From Liolophura sinensis (lineage: Eukaryota; Mollusca; Polyplacophora; Chitonida; Chitonidae): a stretch of DNA of 64,000 nt. The position numbers and the translations under genes are program-made. Below, in pieces: positions 20,086-31,434 of the stretch. Numbering within the stretch: position 1 is the stretch's first letter; each line of letters starts with the position of its first letter. The notes beneath the pieces were generated by a model, which was given only the letters and a program-made list of their open reading frames with translations, was not told where the DNA came from and did not search any database. The stretch spans positions 20,011,717 to 20,075,716 of the forward strand of contig NC_088305.1 of NCBI RefSeq assembly GCF_032854445.1, in the 5' to 3' direction.

Positions 20086-23000
20086 TCAGAGAATGTGACA
20101 GCGCCAGTCTCGCTTGCCCCTGCGTCGCCGGCGTCTTTCCTTTAAATCTACAGGCTGCTCTCTGCAAAAAACACAACGTATAAAAATGTATTGCATTTCA
20201 AAAATGAAATTGTTTTTCAAAATAATAAGCACACAAATAATATATTTATTTATTTCATGTGACTGGCCTTTACAGCCATACCCAAGAATTTTTCACTTCT
20301 CCGATGGTGGTCAGTTATATATGTGGGGAACCTCTGGCAAGGCACTGAGTGAGTGAGTGTGTGCTTCGGGTTTAATGTCGTACTCAACAATCTTCATCTG
20401 CTGATGAAGTAATAATTAGGGTGTATGTAATGTGCCTCCTTGTTGCAACCGGACTTCCACCACTCCTTTATCTAGTGCTGCTTCACTGAGACGACTAACC
20501 AAAGGCAAGTAAGCCGCCCCGCCCGAGCCATGATACTGATACGGGTCAACCAGTCGTTGCACTATCCCCGTCATGCTGAGCGCCAAGCAAGGAAGTCACA
20601 ACTTCCGCTATTAAAATCTTAGGTGTGACTCAACCCAGGATTGATCCCGAAGTGGACGCTCTACCAACTGCGCTAGCTGGGCCGGTCGCAAGGCATTGAC
20701 AAACTTATACTGCTGAAGTTACTTTCACAACTCGCCACTACGTGTAACACTTTCCTTTCCATCTGAGGACCTGGCTGACCTGGGCTGGATGCATGTTTTC
20801 AGCAGATCAAATTTGTTTACCTGTTTTCCAAAGTCCTTATTAGTTGTCTTGTTTATTTTTTCGCATGACTTTAACGCCGCTTGTGTCTAGGAATTTGACT
20901 GACATTTGGGATGAACTTCTGTGAGAACCACCCTAGTTTATAATGACGTCGGCCAAGGTCGAGTGTTATGACGGGAGTTGGATAAGACTGTGTGTGTGTG
21001 ACTTTGAACTCATTGACAATCAACGCTGTATGTCTTAGGAAAATCCAGTATAATAGAACAGTTAATAATTACCCTAAAAGACTGGACATTTCACCCACAA
21101 AATATGGCTCTAATCACATGATCCGAGACTGATTGATTGACGTCTATTGTTGACAGATTAAGAGGACGTGCAGGGTTTAGTTCTATGAGGGACCTTACCT
21201 TATAACTCTGACCACTTCCTGGAAGGCTGCATCAACGTTTAGAGGCGGGTCTTTTGCACTGGTTTCAATATAGGGAATCTAAAAGATAACAACCACGTAC
21301 ATCAGCAAGGACTGATGGACTGATTGACCGACCGATTGTCGTTCAATGCCGTATTCGAGAATTTCTCACTTATACGATGGCAGTTGATTTTATGGTTAGA
21401 GGAAACCAAAGTGCCCTGACGAAACCAAAGTGCCCAGAGCAAACTAAAGTCTCCAAAGGAAACCAAAGTGCTCACAGGAAAAGTCCAACCTGAACAAAGT
21501 CAACGAAATGAAAATAACATTTCCACGTCTGACACACAGAGTTGTATATCATACTGGTGGAAGATTTTTATTTTTTTTTTTATTTTTAAGACTGCTTTAT
21601 TTTCACCAATGCCCCTACAGCAAGACTTGAAGAATTTAACAATCAGTTAGTGTGATATTTATTTCGATTGATGTTCAACATTATACTACGGAATTCTTCC
21701 TTTATATGACTGCAGTCAGTTTTTTCATTGGTTGAGGAAACCAGAGTGAAGCCACCGGCCAAGATTATGCCAAGTTCCCCAGATTTACATGCGGACTTAC
21801 CTTTAATGATGTACTGAGTTCTTTCCCCTGATCTTCTGAAACTTTCCTCTGGTGAACCAGGTCCACTTTGTTAGCTACCAGAATCATGGGGTAGGAATCT
21901 CTGTAAAACCAAAAAAGCCCACATGATTATACCAAGAAACAATATCTGCCTCAGCATATATTTATTATTATTATTTATTTATTTGGTATTTTACACCGCT
22001 CCCAAGAATATTTCACTTAAACCATGGCAGCTAACATTAAGGTGGTAAGAAACCAAGACACAGTGCAGTGGAAACCCATGTCCATCTACACATTGCGGAC
22101 AGACCTTTTGATGTATAACTTTTGAGGAAGTCAGCCTAAGCAGGACTTGATCTCATGGTGACAACACTGGTGAGAGAGACTTTAGACTCTACACTACACT
22201 ACATTGTAACACATAAACACTTGGCCACATTTATCAGTTAGGCCATCACTAAGATTACGTGAGTTGACCAACATGTTAACCGGACTCTTCAAAAAAAAAA
22301 AAAAAAAAAGAGACTCACACTAAACCTTTCAATGGGATTTTGATAGACCTTTTTTTTTCAACATGGTTCTTCTTCATGACAAAGTGCATGTCTGGTGTAT
22401 GTTTGGTGAATTTAAAGTTGGAAAAAACACGAAAATGACATAACGTTCAAACGAAAGAGTGAAAAGTATTCCTAAATGTGGTCTTCAATATTTTTTCCGA
22501 TTTTTCCTTAAGGAGAAAAAGACACTTGAAAATAAATTTTGTATGGTGGGTATTTGGGACCACCTTTCGGTATTTATAGTCTTTGTTTAATAATGTCATA
22601 AATGAGGAAGTAACAAAGGTTTAATAAATATTTTTGCACTATAATTTGTTCTTCTCAGGTAACAAATGTATTATGCCTCAATTTGGATCATATTTACATT
22701 TTTAATATGTTCATAAATATTATCATAATTTAGGTTAAATGCATATGTTTCCATATAAACAACAAATTTACATTCAAATAAATTTATTAGACAAGCATCA
22801 CATCCTTATTTAGAACAATATTATGCAGCAACGATAAATACCAAAAGTTATATTTTTATATACCCTTTTCTCTTGAAAAAAAAATCCAAAAAAATATTAA
22901 AGATCATATTTGCAAAAAAGGTTTGTTGCTCTTTCATCTGATTTTGGCATCATTTTTATGTTTTCTTCTCCTTAAAGGTTAACCATGACTGGTAGCTAAT

Positions 23001-24424
23001 TTGACCACAGCTGATCTGTAGTGGCGAGTGTAGTGGAGGGCACTCTGAAATGCTAACATGGCTTATACTATTACCAATAGGCCAATGTCAGCCAAGAGGT
23101 GAAAGAGGCACATCCGTGGATTGATACATTTACAATGTGCAGCGTTCATGAAGCACTCCTTGTTCGTACCTGTCTTTGACACGCAGGATTTGTGTGTGGA
23201 AATTATGAATATTCTCATAGCTCTGTTTGTCCGTCACAGAATACACTAAAAGAAACCCGTCTCCTTTCCTCATGTACTGCTCCCTCATGGCACTGAACTC
23301 CTCTTGACCCGCTGTGTCCAACACTGTAACAAGTACACCAAACTCAGCTACCCTAATTCCTTGACCTTTTTGCATGTGAAAGAACAACATTCAATACAAT
23401 TTATGCACATCTTTAATTTGATTTTGAAGACAAAACTACCTTGGATGGATTGGCCATTTTCAGGGCTTCACAAAAAGTATAGTTTTATTAGTCAACACAG
23501 AAAAATGCCTTCAGAATATGCTTGACTAAACGCCTTGCAAATGTGCGAAAAAGGTTGAAGAATTACAGTACATCGCCTATTAACTGCAAATATAAACTGA
23601 AAATTTATACTGCAAGTATCAGACTTTTAAATTAGTGTATGGGTGCTGATACGCACTTTCGATTTAGATAGTGCACCCAATAAAGTTTACAGCTTCGTGG
23701 AGACGCTGGTGCCCTAGATGATACTTACAAATATTTTTCCAATATGATTCCTGCAGGAGTACAGCACACATGCATGAATACACCTACAGTTTAGCTTCAT
23801 GAAAGTGACACATATTCCTTGATTCTGATTGATTAATCCAACTTAAAGAGATACAGAATCGACGCTGATTGGCTGACAGTGGAGACAGGGTTTCCTGTAT
23901 TAAACGCTGCAGCCTTGGTCATGACTGAATAAATGTATCATACCTAAATTATACCTTAGGCTAGGTATAGCCTGGACTTGCCTATCTCTCACACCAGCCA
24001 TTCAGAATTGATTCTGTGTGAAGAGTTTAAAGATGGAAACTTTTTATATTGGAACCATTAATAGTTAATTATTCTCAGTTTCTCATAAAAAAAAAGAAAT
24101 ACTGAGTGTGATAATTATAAATAAATGTACATAGTGAGTATATATATAATTTTTTTTCACTTTTCTTTCATTCATGTGCTAATATGACAATGAGTGTGTT
24201 TTGTTGATGTGGTCTAATTACAACCTATGATACTTGCCATCCAAAATACACCACTGGCCATCAATCTCATAGTGCTGGATATAAGAGTCTTCTATCGTCG
24301 GGTCATAATCCTGCACAAACATTTTCTGGAAGAACTGAATGGTGAGTGCCGATTTGCCGACACCACCATCGCCGACCACCACCAGCTTGTATGTGGTCAC
24401 GTTCTCATTTGGCGGCTTGGACAT
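20086..24424 (-). CDS. MRAS: Ras-related protein M-Ras, 5 coding exons
   Basis: Small GTPase of the Ras family that cycles between GDP and GTP at the plasma membrane; vertebrate M-Ras works with SHOC2 and PP1 to activate RAF. Exons on the minus strand: 24424-24238, 23323-23170, 21900-21801, 21278-21199, 20161-20086; 597 nt, 198 aa (human 208). Motifs: P-loop GDGGVGKS at 18-25; effector region YDPTIEDSY at 40-48; DTAGQE at 65-70 with the catalytic Gln69; NKVD at 124-127; ETSAK at 152-156; basic tail with six consecutive Arg; CAAX box CHIL (Leu end, predicting geranylgeranylation). QFFQKMFV and the short N-terminal extension before TYKLVVVG separate it from H/K/N-Ras and fit M-Ras better than R-Ras. 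Intron 1 starts GCAAGT, a GC donor; the others are GT-AG. The ATG is the first in frame after a probable 5' UTR splice acceptor. Very secure family call. Confidence 0.96.
20240..20348 (-). mobile_element. SINE family 1, degenerate, interrupted by a family-2 SINE
   Basis: Tail with tttatttatttc, then cccaagaatttttcacttct, cgatggtggtcagtt and ggcaaggcactga. The sequence resumes after the inserted SINE as ggcattgacaaactt, matching variants of this element elsewhere (for example 33115). Confidence 0.6.
20349..20687 (-). mobile_element. SINE family 2 (tRNA-derived), with 12-bp target-site duplication
   Basis: Minus-strand head reads like a tRNA gene: GCTAGCGCAGTTGGTAGAGC (box A) and GGGATCAATCCTGGG (box B). 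The body includes gacgactaaccaaaggcaag and gggtcaaccagtcgttgcac, and it ends in ggtttaatgtcgtactcaac plus a gtgagtgagtg tail. Flanks gcaaggcactga (20337-20348) and gcaaggcattga (20688-20699) are a duplication with one mismatch. Confidence 0.88.
21310..21412 (-). mobile_element. SINE family 1 relative, degenerate (MRAS intron 3)
   Basis: gattgtcgttcaatgccg, ttcgagaatttctcactta, cgatggcagttgattttatg, ggaaaccaaagtgccc. Diverged variant; the following aaccaaagtgcccag block is a short internal repetition (21400-21480). Confidence 0.45.
21662..21770 (-). mobile_element. SINE family 1 relative, degenerate (MRAS intron 3)
   Basis: ttcgattgatgttcaacatt, ttcctttatatgactgcagt and ttgaggaaaccagagtg follow the order of the family core. 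Strongly diverged. Confidence 0.4.
21960..22200 (-). mobile_element. SINE family 1, degenerate copy (MRAS intron 2)
   Basis: Has tail (tttatttatttggtatttta), core (cccaagaatatttcacttaa, ccatggcagctaacatta), and body (cagcctaagcaggacttgat). The head is eroded. Confidence 0.65.
22260..23110. other. MRAS intron 2 interior, AT-rich, no feature recognised
   Basis: A-run near 22290-22308. No ORF with a recognisable product, no tandem array. Confidence 0.5.
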
Positions 24425-24470
24425 GTCTCCCTCCGTGGTTCCTGCCGGATTCAGCGTTGTGGCTTTTTTA

Positions 24471-24512
24471 CTCAGAACACCAATCACAAAAAAAAAAAAA
24501 AAAAAAAAAAAT
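24471..24512 (-). promoter_or_regulatory. Probable splice acceptor of a 5' UTR intron of MRAS
   Basis: About 46 nt upstream of the start codon on the minus strand is a T-run of more than 20 nt followed by gtgattggtgttctgag, which has the layout of polypyrimidine tract plus AG (exon would begin at 24470). No in-frame stop lies between this point and the ATG, so the N-terminus could be longer if an upstream exon supplies an ATG. RNA data would decide. Confidence 0.4.
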
Positions 24513-25284
24513 ATCTGCAGACCTGAACAAGGCTGGAATACTACTACCCAACTTTTGAATGTACAGCAGATTAATTCCTTGGGTGATTCTCCACCTATCC
24601 TCCAAATAACAACATGTGTTTTCAATTTCACAAAATACGATCCAGCTGTTATTAAGTATTCACTTCAGTGTTTTTATGTGGGTAAAAACACAACAAGAAT
24701 TGTTGGTCTTACTGCATTCTAAACCCACAACCACACATCTGGGCTTTTACATGCAACCTTGCCTTCAGCTACTCACGCTATGAGGTCTCTGGAGTGAAAC
24801 TGCACCGAAATGACCTCACACCACTGCCAACTTAGTCATAGCTGGAAATAGTCACTTGACACCACATGTCTCAGCGTACGTGTGTGTGTGTGCAGCCAGC
24901 AGTTAAATTATGCGCCGTGATGCAACCTTTATTGGTCGCAGCAGTCAGAATTTGTGTAAGTACGCTGGACTCAACAACGACACAGTACAAACAATGATTT
25001 CACCATCACACTGTGTCGCAATACTTCTCGTCTCGCGATCGTCAACAACCTGCAACGCCGTGAAGCGGAAAAGAACGTGCTAATTCATCTCACACAACCA
25101 GTTTCAAAATTTCGAAATGAACTGAAGAAGAAGAAGAAGAAGAAACCCCATCCACAAACACCAAGCTTTAGCTGTACCAGTGATGCTGTAGTTCACATGT
25201 CAACTGGCAGCGGAGTCAGGAGTCTCGATTACTGATCCCTCGATGATCCCAATAGCCAGTAAACTTGTGCACCCTTTCACAATG

Positions 25285-25530
25285 CATACGTTGTCTTACG
25301 TCAGCGCGTAAATACTGCAAAATATTTCACAAATCCCCGGATTTGCGCTAAATTCGTCGCGACCGCATGTGGCGAATTAGTCTGGTTTCAGACGGCAGAG
25401 ATGACTATGTCGCTGATAAATAGGTTTGTTTGTATTTCAGTCAATATGGCCACCCGTTAGGCAGAGCTATTTTTAGTCCCGATGATTTCATTGGTTCACT
25501 GCTCTCGTTGCGTTTGATTGGATGAAGTGC
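25285..25530 (-). promoter_or_regulatory. Candidate MRAS promoter region
   Basis: GC-richer block about 0.9-1.1 kb upstream of the MRAS start. On the minus strand it has two CCAAT boxes (near 25516-25521 and 25490-25495) and downstream of them a CRE-like TGACGTAA (25303-25296). CpGs are frequent in 25285-25375. The transcription start is not visible; an inferred site near 25400 would fit the CCAAT spacing. Confidence 0.3.
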
Positions 25531-25559
25531 TTTCTATATATATATGCCGAAAGCCATGT

Positions 25560-26860
25560 TCTTAATATAGCTCTTTCTAATTTCGCTGCATCAAAACAAA
25601 GTGCATGCTTAATTTGGACTTGGATTATTCATAAATAAAAGTATACACCATATGACCGCTGACCTGTTTATTCAATGCTGACCAAACAAACATGGGAATT
25701 TCATTATGTAGCTTACATATATCTTGGAGACATCCCGGTAGAAAAGCAGGCCACACCTTAAACAAAATGTAACAATATGGGCCTATTTCTGTCATTATTT
25801 ATTTACGTACTTTTTTTTTTTTACACATCTGCAGAAGTTCACACTTGTAGCCAGTTATATTTTGTTGTGGTCTTTACACTCCATTAAGGACCCTTTGCTA
25901 TGTATTTACCGACATCTGACGTAAAATCGCCGTCGGAACATTGAAAAGTGGATTCGAACCTGCAATTTCGCCAGTTGAAGGCCGAGTGGTTGCAGCAAGA
26001 TGTAGCCTACACGTTATAGACGAATTTGCCAACGAGGATTACAATATGCATGAACATAGACTGTACCGCCCCCCCCCCCCCCCCCCCACCAAAGCCTGAA
26101 AGGTAAGTAAAACATTCAACACATATGATATTTACAAATTTACGCTCATGCTAACGTTTTACTTTTAATACTGATAAAAAGAGATTAACACCAGAATTGA
26201 CACAAACAAACATGTCATTTTGCTTTATGCGGTCCACTTTCTCGGATTGTTGTTTCACTCAATTAACTTTTCCTTATAACATTCAACACAGTATTTACAC
26301 AGTAACACTATTTGCGACATGATTCCCAATTTTATAATAAAAAGTTGTACAAAATGGTACAAAGTTGTACTTTTTATAATGTTTAGTAAATTTCAAGTTA
26401 CTACATTTATATTTATGTTTACTGACATGCCAAGAAAAACGTATAGGTCTGAAAGTTCGCATCAAAAGGTACCAAACATTTTGTTTTAACATCTTTAACA
26501 ACTGAAAGAGCTTTTTTTACATCTTTAGATTTTGAATCTCAGTTTGAAAAAATTTAGGCGCTTAATATAATATGCTATACATAGGATAAAATTGAATGGC
26601 CATATATATAGAACAAGCTTGCCCGTTTTTGTTTGAAACATAAATTTATGGAAAATCTCTTTTTACTCTAGCCTTTTTCCTCTTTTTATTACAAATATCA
26701 GATAATCTAAAGAAAAAAACAACATTGTAGCCGCCTGTGTATAATCTATCACCAGAACACTATAAATAATCCAATACAGCTAGACAAACTAATGACCAAT
26801 CTCTTATAATTCCCCTCTCCCTCCAAACAAAAACCTGTACCATGGAATAGAGCACATCCA
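25560..26860. other. Intergenic, AT-rich; poly-C run near 26070
   Basis: Between the candidate MRAS promoter and the CACCC-rich array. A C-run of about 18 nt lies near 26070-26087. No gene recognised. Confidence 0.5.
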
Positions 26861-28600
26861 GACAGAACAACATTAATCCTGAGCCTATATCATCCAGACA
26901 AAACCAATCACACCTAGACCGAACTGCATTAATCTTGAGTCTGACCATGTCATCTTAACAAAACCGACCACACACAGACAGAACAATACTAATCCTTAGC
27001 CTATTTCATCCAGACAAAACCCACCACACCCTACATCAATCCTGAGCCAATGTAATCCACACAAAACCCCTTCATTGCCACCCAGACAAAACAATATTAA
27101 TCCTTTTACACATGCCTTCCAGACTAACCCCACAACACCCACACAGGACATTAATCCTTTTACCCATGTCATCCAGACAAACCCACAACACCCACACAGA
27201 ACAATATTAATCCTGAGCCCATGTCATCCACACAAAACCCACAACACCCACACAGAACAATATTAATCCTGAGCCCATGTCATCCAGACAAAACCCACAA
27301 CACCCACACAGAACATTAACCCTGAGCCCAAGTCATCCACACAAAACCCACCACACCCACACAGAACATCAATTCTTTTGCCCATGTCATCCACACAAAA
27401 CCCACCACACCCACACAGAACATCAATCCTTTTGCCCATGTCATCCACACAAAACCCACCACACCCACACAGAACAACATTAATCCTTAGCCCATGTCAT
27501 CCACACAAAACCCACCACACCCACACAGAACACCATTAATCCTGAGCCCATGTCATTCACACAAAACCCACCACACCCACACAGAACATTAATCTTGCGC
27601 CCAGGTCATCCAGATAAAACCCACCACACCCACACAGAACAACATTAATCCTGAGCCCATGTCATCCAGACAAAACCCACCATACCCACACAGAACAACA
27701 TTAATCCTGAGCCCATGTCATTCAGACAAAACCCACCACACTCACACAGAACAACATTAATCTTGAGCCCATGTCATCCAGACAAAACCCACCACACCCA
27801 CATAGAACAACATTAATCCTGAGCCTATGTCATCCACACAAAACCCACCACACACACAGAACAATATTAATCCTTTTGCCCATGTCATCCACACAAAACC
27901 CACCACACCCACACAGAACATTAATCCTGAGCCCATGTCATCCACACAAAACCCACCACACCCGCACAGAACATCAATCCTTTTGCCCATGTCATCTAGA
28001 CAAAACCCACCACATCCACACAGCACAACATTAATCCTTAGCCCATGTCATCCACACAAAACCCACCACACCCACACAGAACAACATTAATCTTGAGCCC
28101 ATGTCATCCACACAAAACCCACCACACCCACACAGGACAACATTAATCCTGAGCCCATGTCATCCAGACAAAACCCACCACACCCACACAGAACAACATT
28201 AATCTTGAGCCCATGTCATCCACACAAAACCCACAACACCCACACAGAACAACATTAATCCTGAACCCATGTCATCCAGACAAAACCCACCACACCCACA
28301 CAGCACAACATTAATCCTTAGCCCATGTCATCCACACAAAACCCACCACACCCACACAGAACAACATTAATCTTGAGCCCATGTCATCCACACAAAACCC
28401 ACCACACCCACACAGAACAACATTAATCTTGAGCCCATGTCATCCAGACAAAACCCACCACACCCACACAGAACAACATTAATCTTGAGCCCAGGTCATC
28501 CACACAAAACCCACCACACCCACACAGAACAACATTAATCCTGTGCCTATGTCATCCTGACAAAACCCACCACACCCACACAGAACAACATTAATCCTGA
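26860..28600. repeat. CACCC-rich tandem array, 53-56-bp unit, about 30 copies
   Basis: Unit elements: catccacacaaaacccacca, cacccacacagaac, (aac)attaatcctgagc, ccatgt. Well ordered from about 27000; 26860-27000 is a degenerate lead-in. Strong strand bias: the plus strand is rich in C and A and poor in G. Unit length varies by 3-bp steps (aac present or absent). Lies upstream of MRAS and downstream of SRD5A3. Confidence 0.95.
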
Positions 28601-28609
28601 TGTGATGTA

Positions 28610-29180
28610 TATATATCAAAAAATTTACTGTGAACAGCTTATCATCTAGCAACTTTCTACATGATGAAACTAAGAAAAAAGACGAGACAAGGAAATAAAT
28701 AAAAGCAGGAAATTCAGTTTTGTAAAGAAAACTTTTATTTATGTATTTTTAAGCTATACATACAAACATATGTGAGGACGCAAATGGTAATAATATTTCT
28801 ACTCTAACCTAATGCATTAAGCTAAGAAAATAAGTTTTATAAACAACTCCTTTTTTTTAATCCACAAAAAAAAATCATGAAAAAATGTCACCAAACAAGT
28901 GTCACGTTCATAAAACTTTTGAAGTCAATGTTTCGTAACTTAGCATAGCATAAAGTGGCCACTGAATACTCAGAAAGCGTGTAATTAAGGCCCGTTATGT
29001 ATACCCTTTACAGTCCTATGACACAGTAACGAGGCACAGAATCTGTGACCTACAAAAATTCGTCACCTGAGGAAAGTCTCCATGTATGAATATATGGATA
29101 CAATTATTCACAAACCAGTTTTGAACATCAAAAAACTTTTAAGATACAATACATACATAAATGTATACTTAGGTTTGATT
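28610..29180. other. Intergenic AT-rich, nothing recognised
   Basis: No tandem array, no SINE signature and only short chance ORFs. Confidence 0.5.
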
Positions 29181-29454
29181 ACACACAATGGAATAATATT
29201 TGAATACTGGAAATGACCTAACATTTTGTCCAGAAAGCGGTGCTTTTTTACAGGCACACACAAAACATTACACCAGTATTTTTGGAGCTGAAATATGTTT
29301 CCAGTTGTACAACATCCTACAGGTAGCTTCCAAGCAAAACACCTTTATCACATCAACAGAACCCTCAAAATTAAAACCCTCAAATTTCAGGCCATTTACC
29401 ATATTTGTACAGCTGCCTGTTCTTCAGCTTGAATATTTATATATACTGGTATTT

Positions 29455-29600
29455 GTTTGTTGCTCATTGCCCTGGCCAAGAGTTTTCCACTTCTACCATG
29501 GCAGCCAGTTTTAATGAGGACACAGGAGTGCATGAAGTAATTAAACAACCATCATTTGGCGAGTTATTGATGATCTTTCCGACATACTTACTTAATTTAT
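29455..29600 (-). mobile_element. SINE family 1 relative, degenerate
   Basis: caagagttttccacttctac, catggcagccagttttaatg, ggcgagttattgatgatctt: same order as other degenerate copies (compare 33005). Confidence 0.4.
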
Positions 29601-29892
29601 CTAACTGGAATAAAACAAAACCCCTTGAGGTTTTCATCCCACCAGATATTACTTCATATATTTCATTATTGCCTTGCAAACTTATGTTTCATGCGTGACA
29701 CCTTTATTTATTGTATTATTTTATTCGTTAATATAAAGTGGATTAATCAAATCAGACAAAATCGAATCATGTGATATATGCCATATCGGTGGGAGGCAAA
29801 GGGGAAACAAGCATTCTTCATGTATGGAGCACACAGGAGAGCCTCGTCAACTGCTTCCTGACTGACATGAGCAGTATTTCATCCTGACAGAA

Positions 29893-30160
29893 AAGTTATT
29901 TATTTATTTATTTGATTGGTGTTTTATGCTGTACTCAACAATATTTCACTTATACGACGGCGACCAGCATTATGGTGGGAGGAAGCCGGACAGAGTTTGG
30001 AGGAAACCCACGACCATCCGCAGGTTGCTGAAAACTTTCTTACCTACGGTCAGAGAGGAAGCCAGCATGTTCTGGACTTGAACTCACAGAAACCGCATTG
30101 ATGAGAGGCTCCTGGTTCATTACGCTGCGCTGGGGCACTAACCAAATGAGCCACGGAGGG
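29893..30160 (-). mobile_element. SINE family 1, full-length copy
   Basis: Runs from (TTTA)n tail through gattggtgttttatgctg, caacaatatttcacttata, gcattatggtgggagg, ccatccgcaggttgctg, gacttgaactcacag, to the head ctaaccaaatgagccacgg. Confidence 0.88.
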
Positions 30161-30210
30161 CTGAAGGAACGGTTAAGATGAATCTAAAGGGTATTCAGGG
30201 GACAAATTTT

Positions 30211-30420
30211 AATTGATTTATTTATTTATTTGATTGGTAATCAAGAATATTTCACGTATACCAGGGCGGCCAGCATTATGGTGGGAGGAAACCAGGCAGA
30301 GCCTGGGGGGGGGGGGGACAACACTCATCCGCAGGTTGCTGGAGGACCTTCCCACGTACGACCGGAGTTTCCTGGGTCACTGTGCCACACTGGCGTGCTA
30401 ACCACCACAGCCCCCCCAAA
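30211..30420 (-). mobile_element. SINE family 1, copy with internal deletion
   Basis: Second copy directly after the previous one. The tail joins gattggtaatcaagaat (deletion) and body sequence between the core and the head is missing. Contains a G-run near 30306-30317. Confidence 0.85.
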
Positions 30421-31120
30421 TTATATTCAGTCTGACCATGAGCTGTCCAATGAAACATGCCATCAATATATGATATTTGGGTACAAACTTATATTTTTTA
30501 TTACATATATATATATAATGATGAAATTTGGCAACAAGTACAATTTCTTATACTGCTGGTCTTCATAGGCCCAGGGAAAACTAATTGCATGCAGGACTAA
30601 AAATCAGCAGCGGAAATAGTGGTAGAGAAATAACAGCAATCTATTTGATATGTAAATATATAAATGTATATGTTTTTGTTAGAAAACATCAAAACAACAA
30701 CATTGTAGGTACAGGTTCAAAGACTTTTCTTGTCATACTCGTTATTTTTTTTCTTGTTAAATGCACCAATTTATCCCTGATCAAATATGCTGTGATCTTG
30801 GAATTTTTGGAATGTAAGGAGTTTATTACACCTTCTGCTCCTCATGTTTTCTTACTCTTCATATATTTCACATGGTACGTGGGTGAAACCAGGTAAGGCT
30901 ACATAAAAGGGTAAAAATGGCATAAAAATAGTTTCGCTAACGTGTGAGAGTATCAAGATTAAGCCAAGATGAATTTAAGTTAAATATTTACATATCGTAA
31001 GTATAAGTATAAGGGACAGCTTTATAGGAGGTAACCACAGGCCTTTGGTAAGATACTGAGAAACTTTTCTGAGTGTAATACAGAGATTTTCAAACTACAT
31101 AGGTGGAAGAAATGTCTTAG
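30420..31120. other. 3' flank of SRD5A3, AT-rich
   Basis: No gene recognised. A minus-strand AATAAA occurs near 30819-30824, which could serve as poly(A) signal of SRD5A3 about 610 nt past its stop codon; weak evidence. Confidence 0.35.
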
Positions 31121-31175
31121 AAATGTGGTCTTCGAAATGTGACCGCTACACCAGCTTTAACCCTACATCTTTCAT

Positions 31176-31345
31176 TTTCACCATCAACCAATCAGTGATG
31201 GTCCTGTTTGCCTACACTCAAATCAACCAATCAGTGATGGTCCTGTTTGCCTATACTCAAATCAACCAATCAGTGATGGTCCTGTTTGTCTACACTCAAA
31301 TCAACCAATCAATGATGGTCCTATTTGCCTACGCTCAAATCAATC
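31176..31345. repeat. 39-bp tandem array, 4 copies, each with a CCAAT motif
   Basis: Unit: atcaaccaatcagtgatggt, cctgtttgcctacactcaa. Ends about 90 nt downstream of the SRD5A3 stop codon, hence probably in its 3' UTR. Each unit holds AACCAATCA, close to the NF-Y consensus. Confidence 0.9.
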
Positions 31346-31434
31346 TCTACACAAAAACTTAGTATGCTATAGAGTGTTCATATGAGTATGTTATATGATA
31401 GAAAAGAAAAACCCAAAATACCCACATACAAGAA

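Noticed and set aside
23990..24236. Extension of MRAS exon 1 to a GT inside GGCAAGTATC
   Set aside because: Using that GT puts exon 2 out of frame; the GC donor is the only join that restores the M-Ras sequence.
24339..24722. 127-codon plus-strand frame over MRAS exon 1
   Set aside because: Antisense shadow of a clear Ras exon, with a poly-Lys stretch from the A-run.
25950..26035. tRNA-like sequence (ggattcgaacctgcaa and ggccgagtggttgcagc)
   Set aside because: The box-B-like and box-A-like parts lie on opposite strands, so no tRNA fold is possible; probably an eroded repeat.
27000..28600. CRISPR-like regular array
   Set aside because: Contiguous tandem repeat without unique spacers, in a eukaryotic intergenic region; the same applies to all other arrays here.
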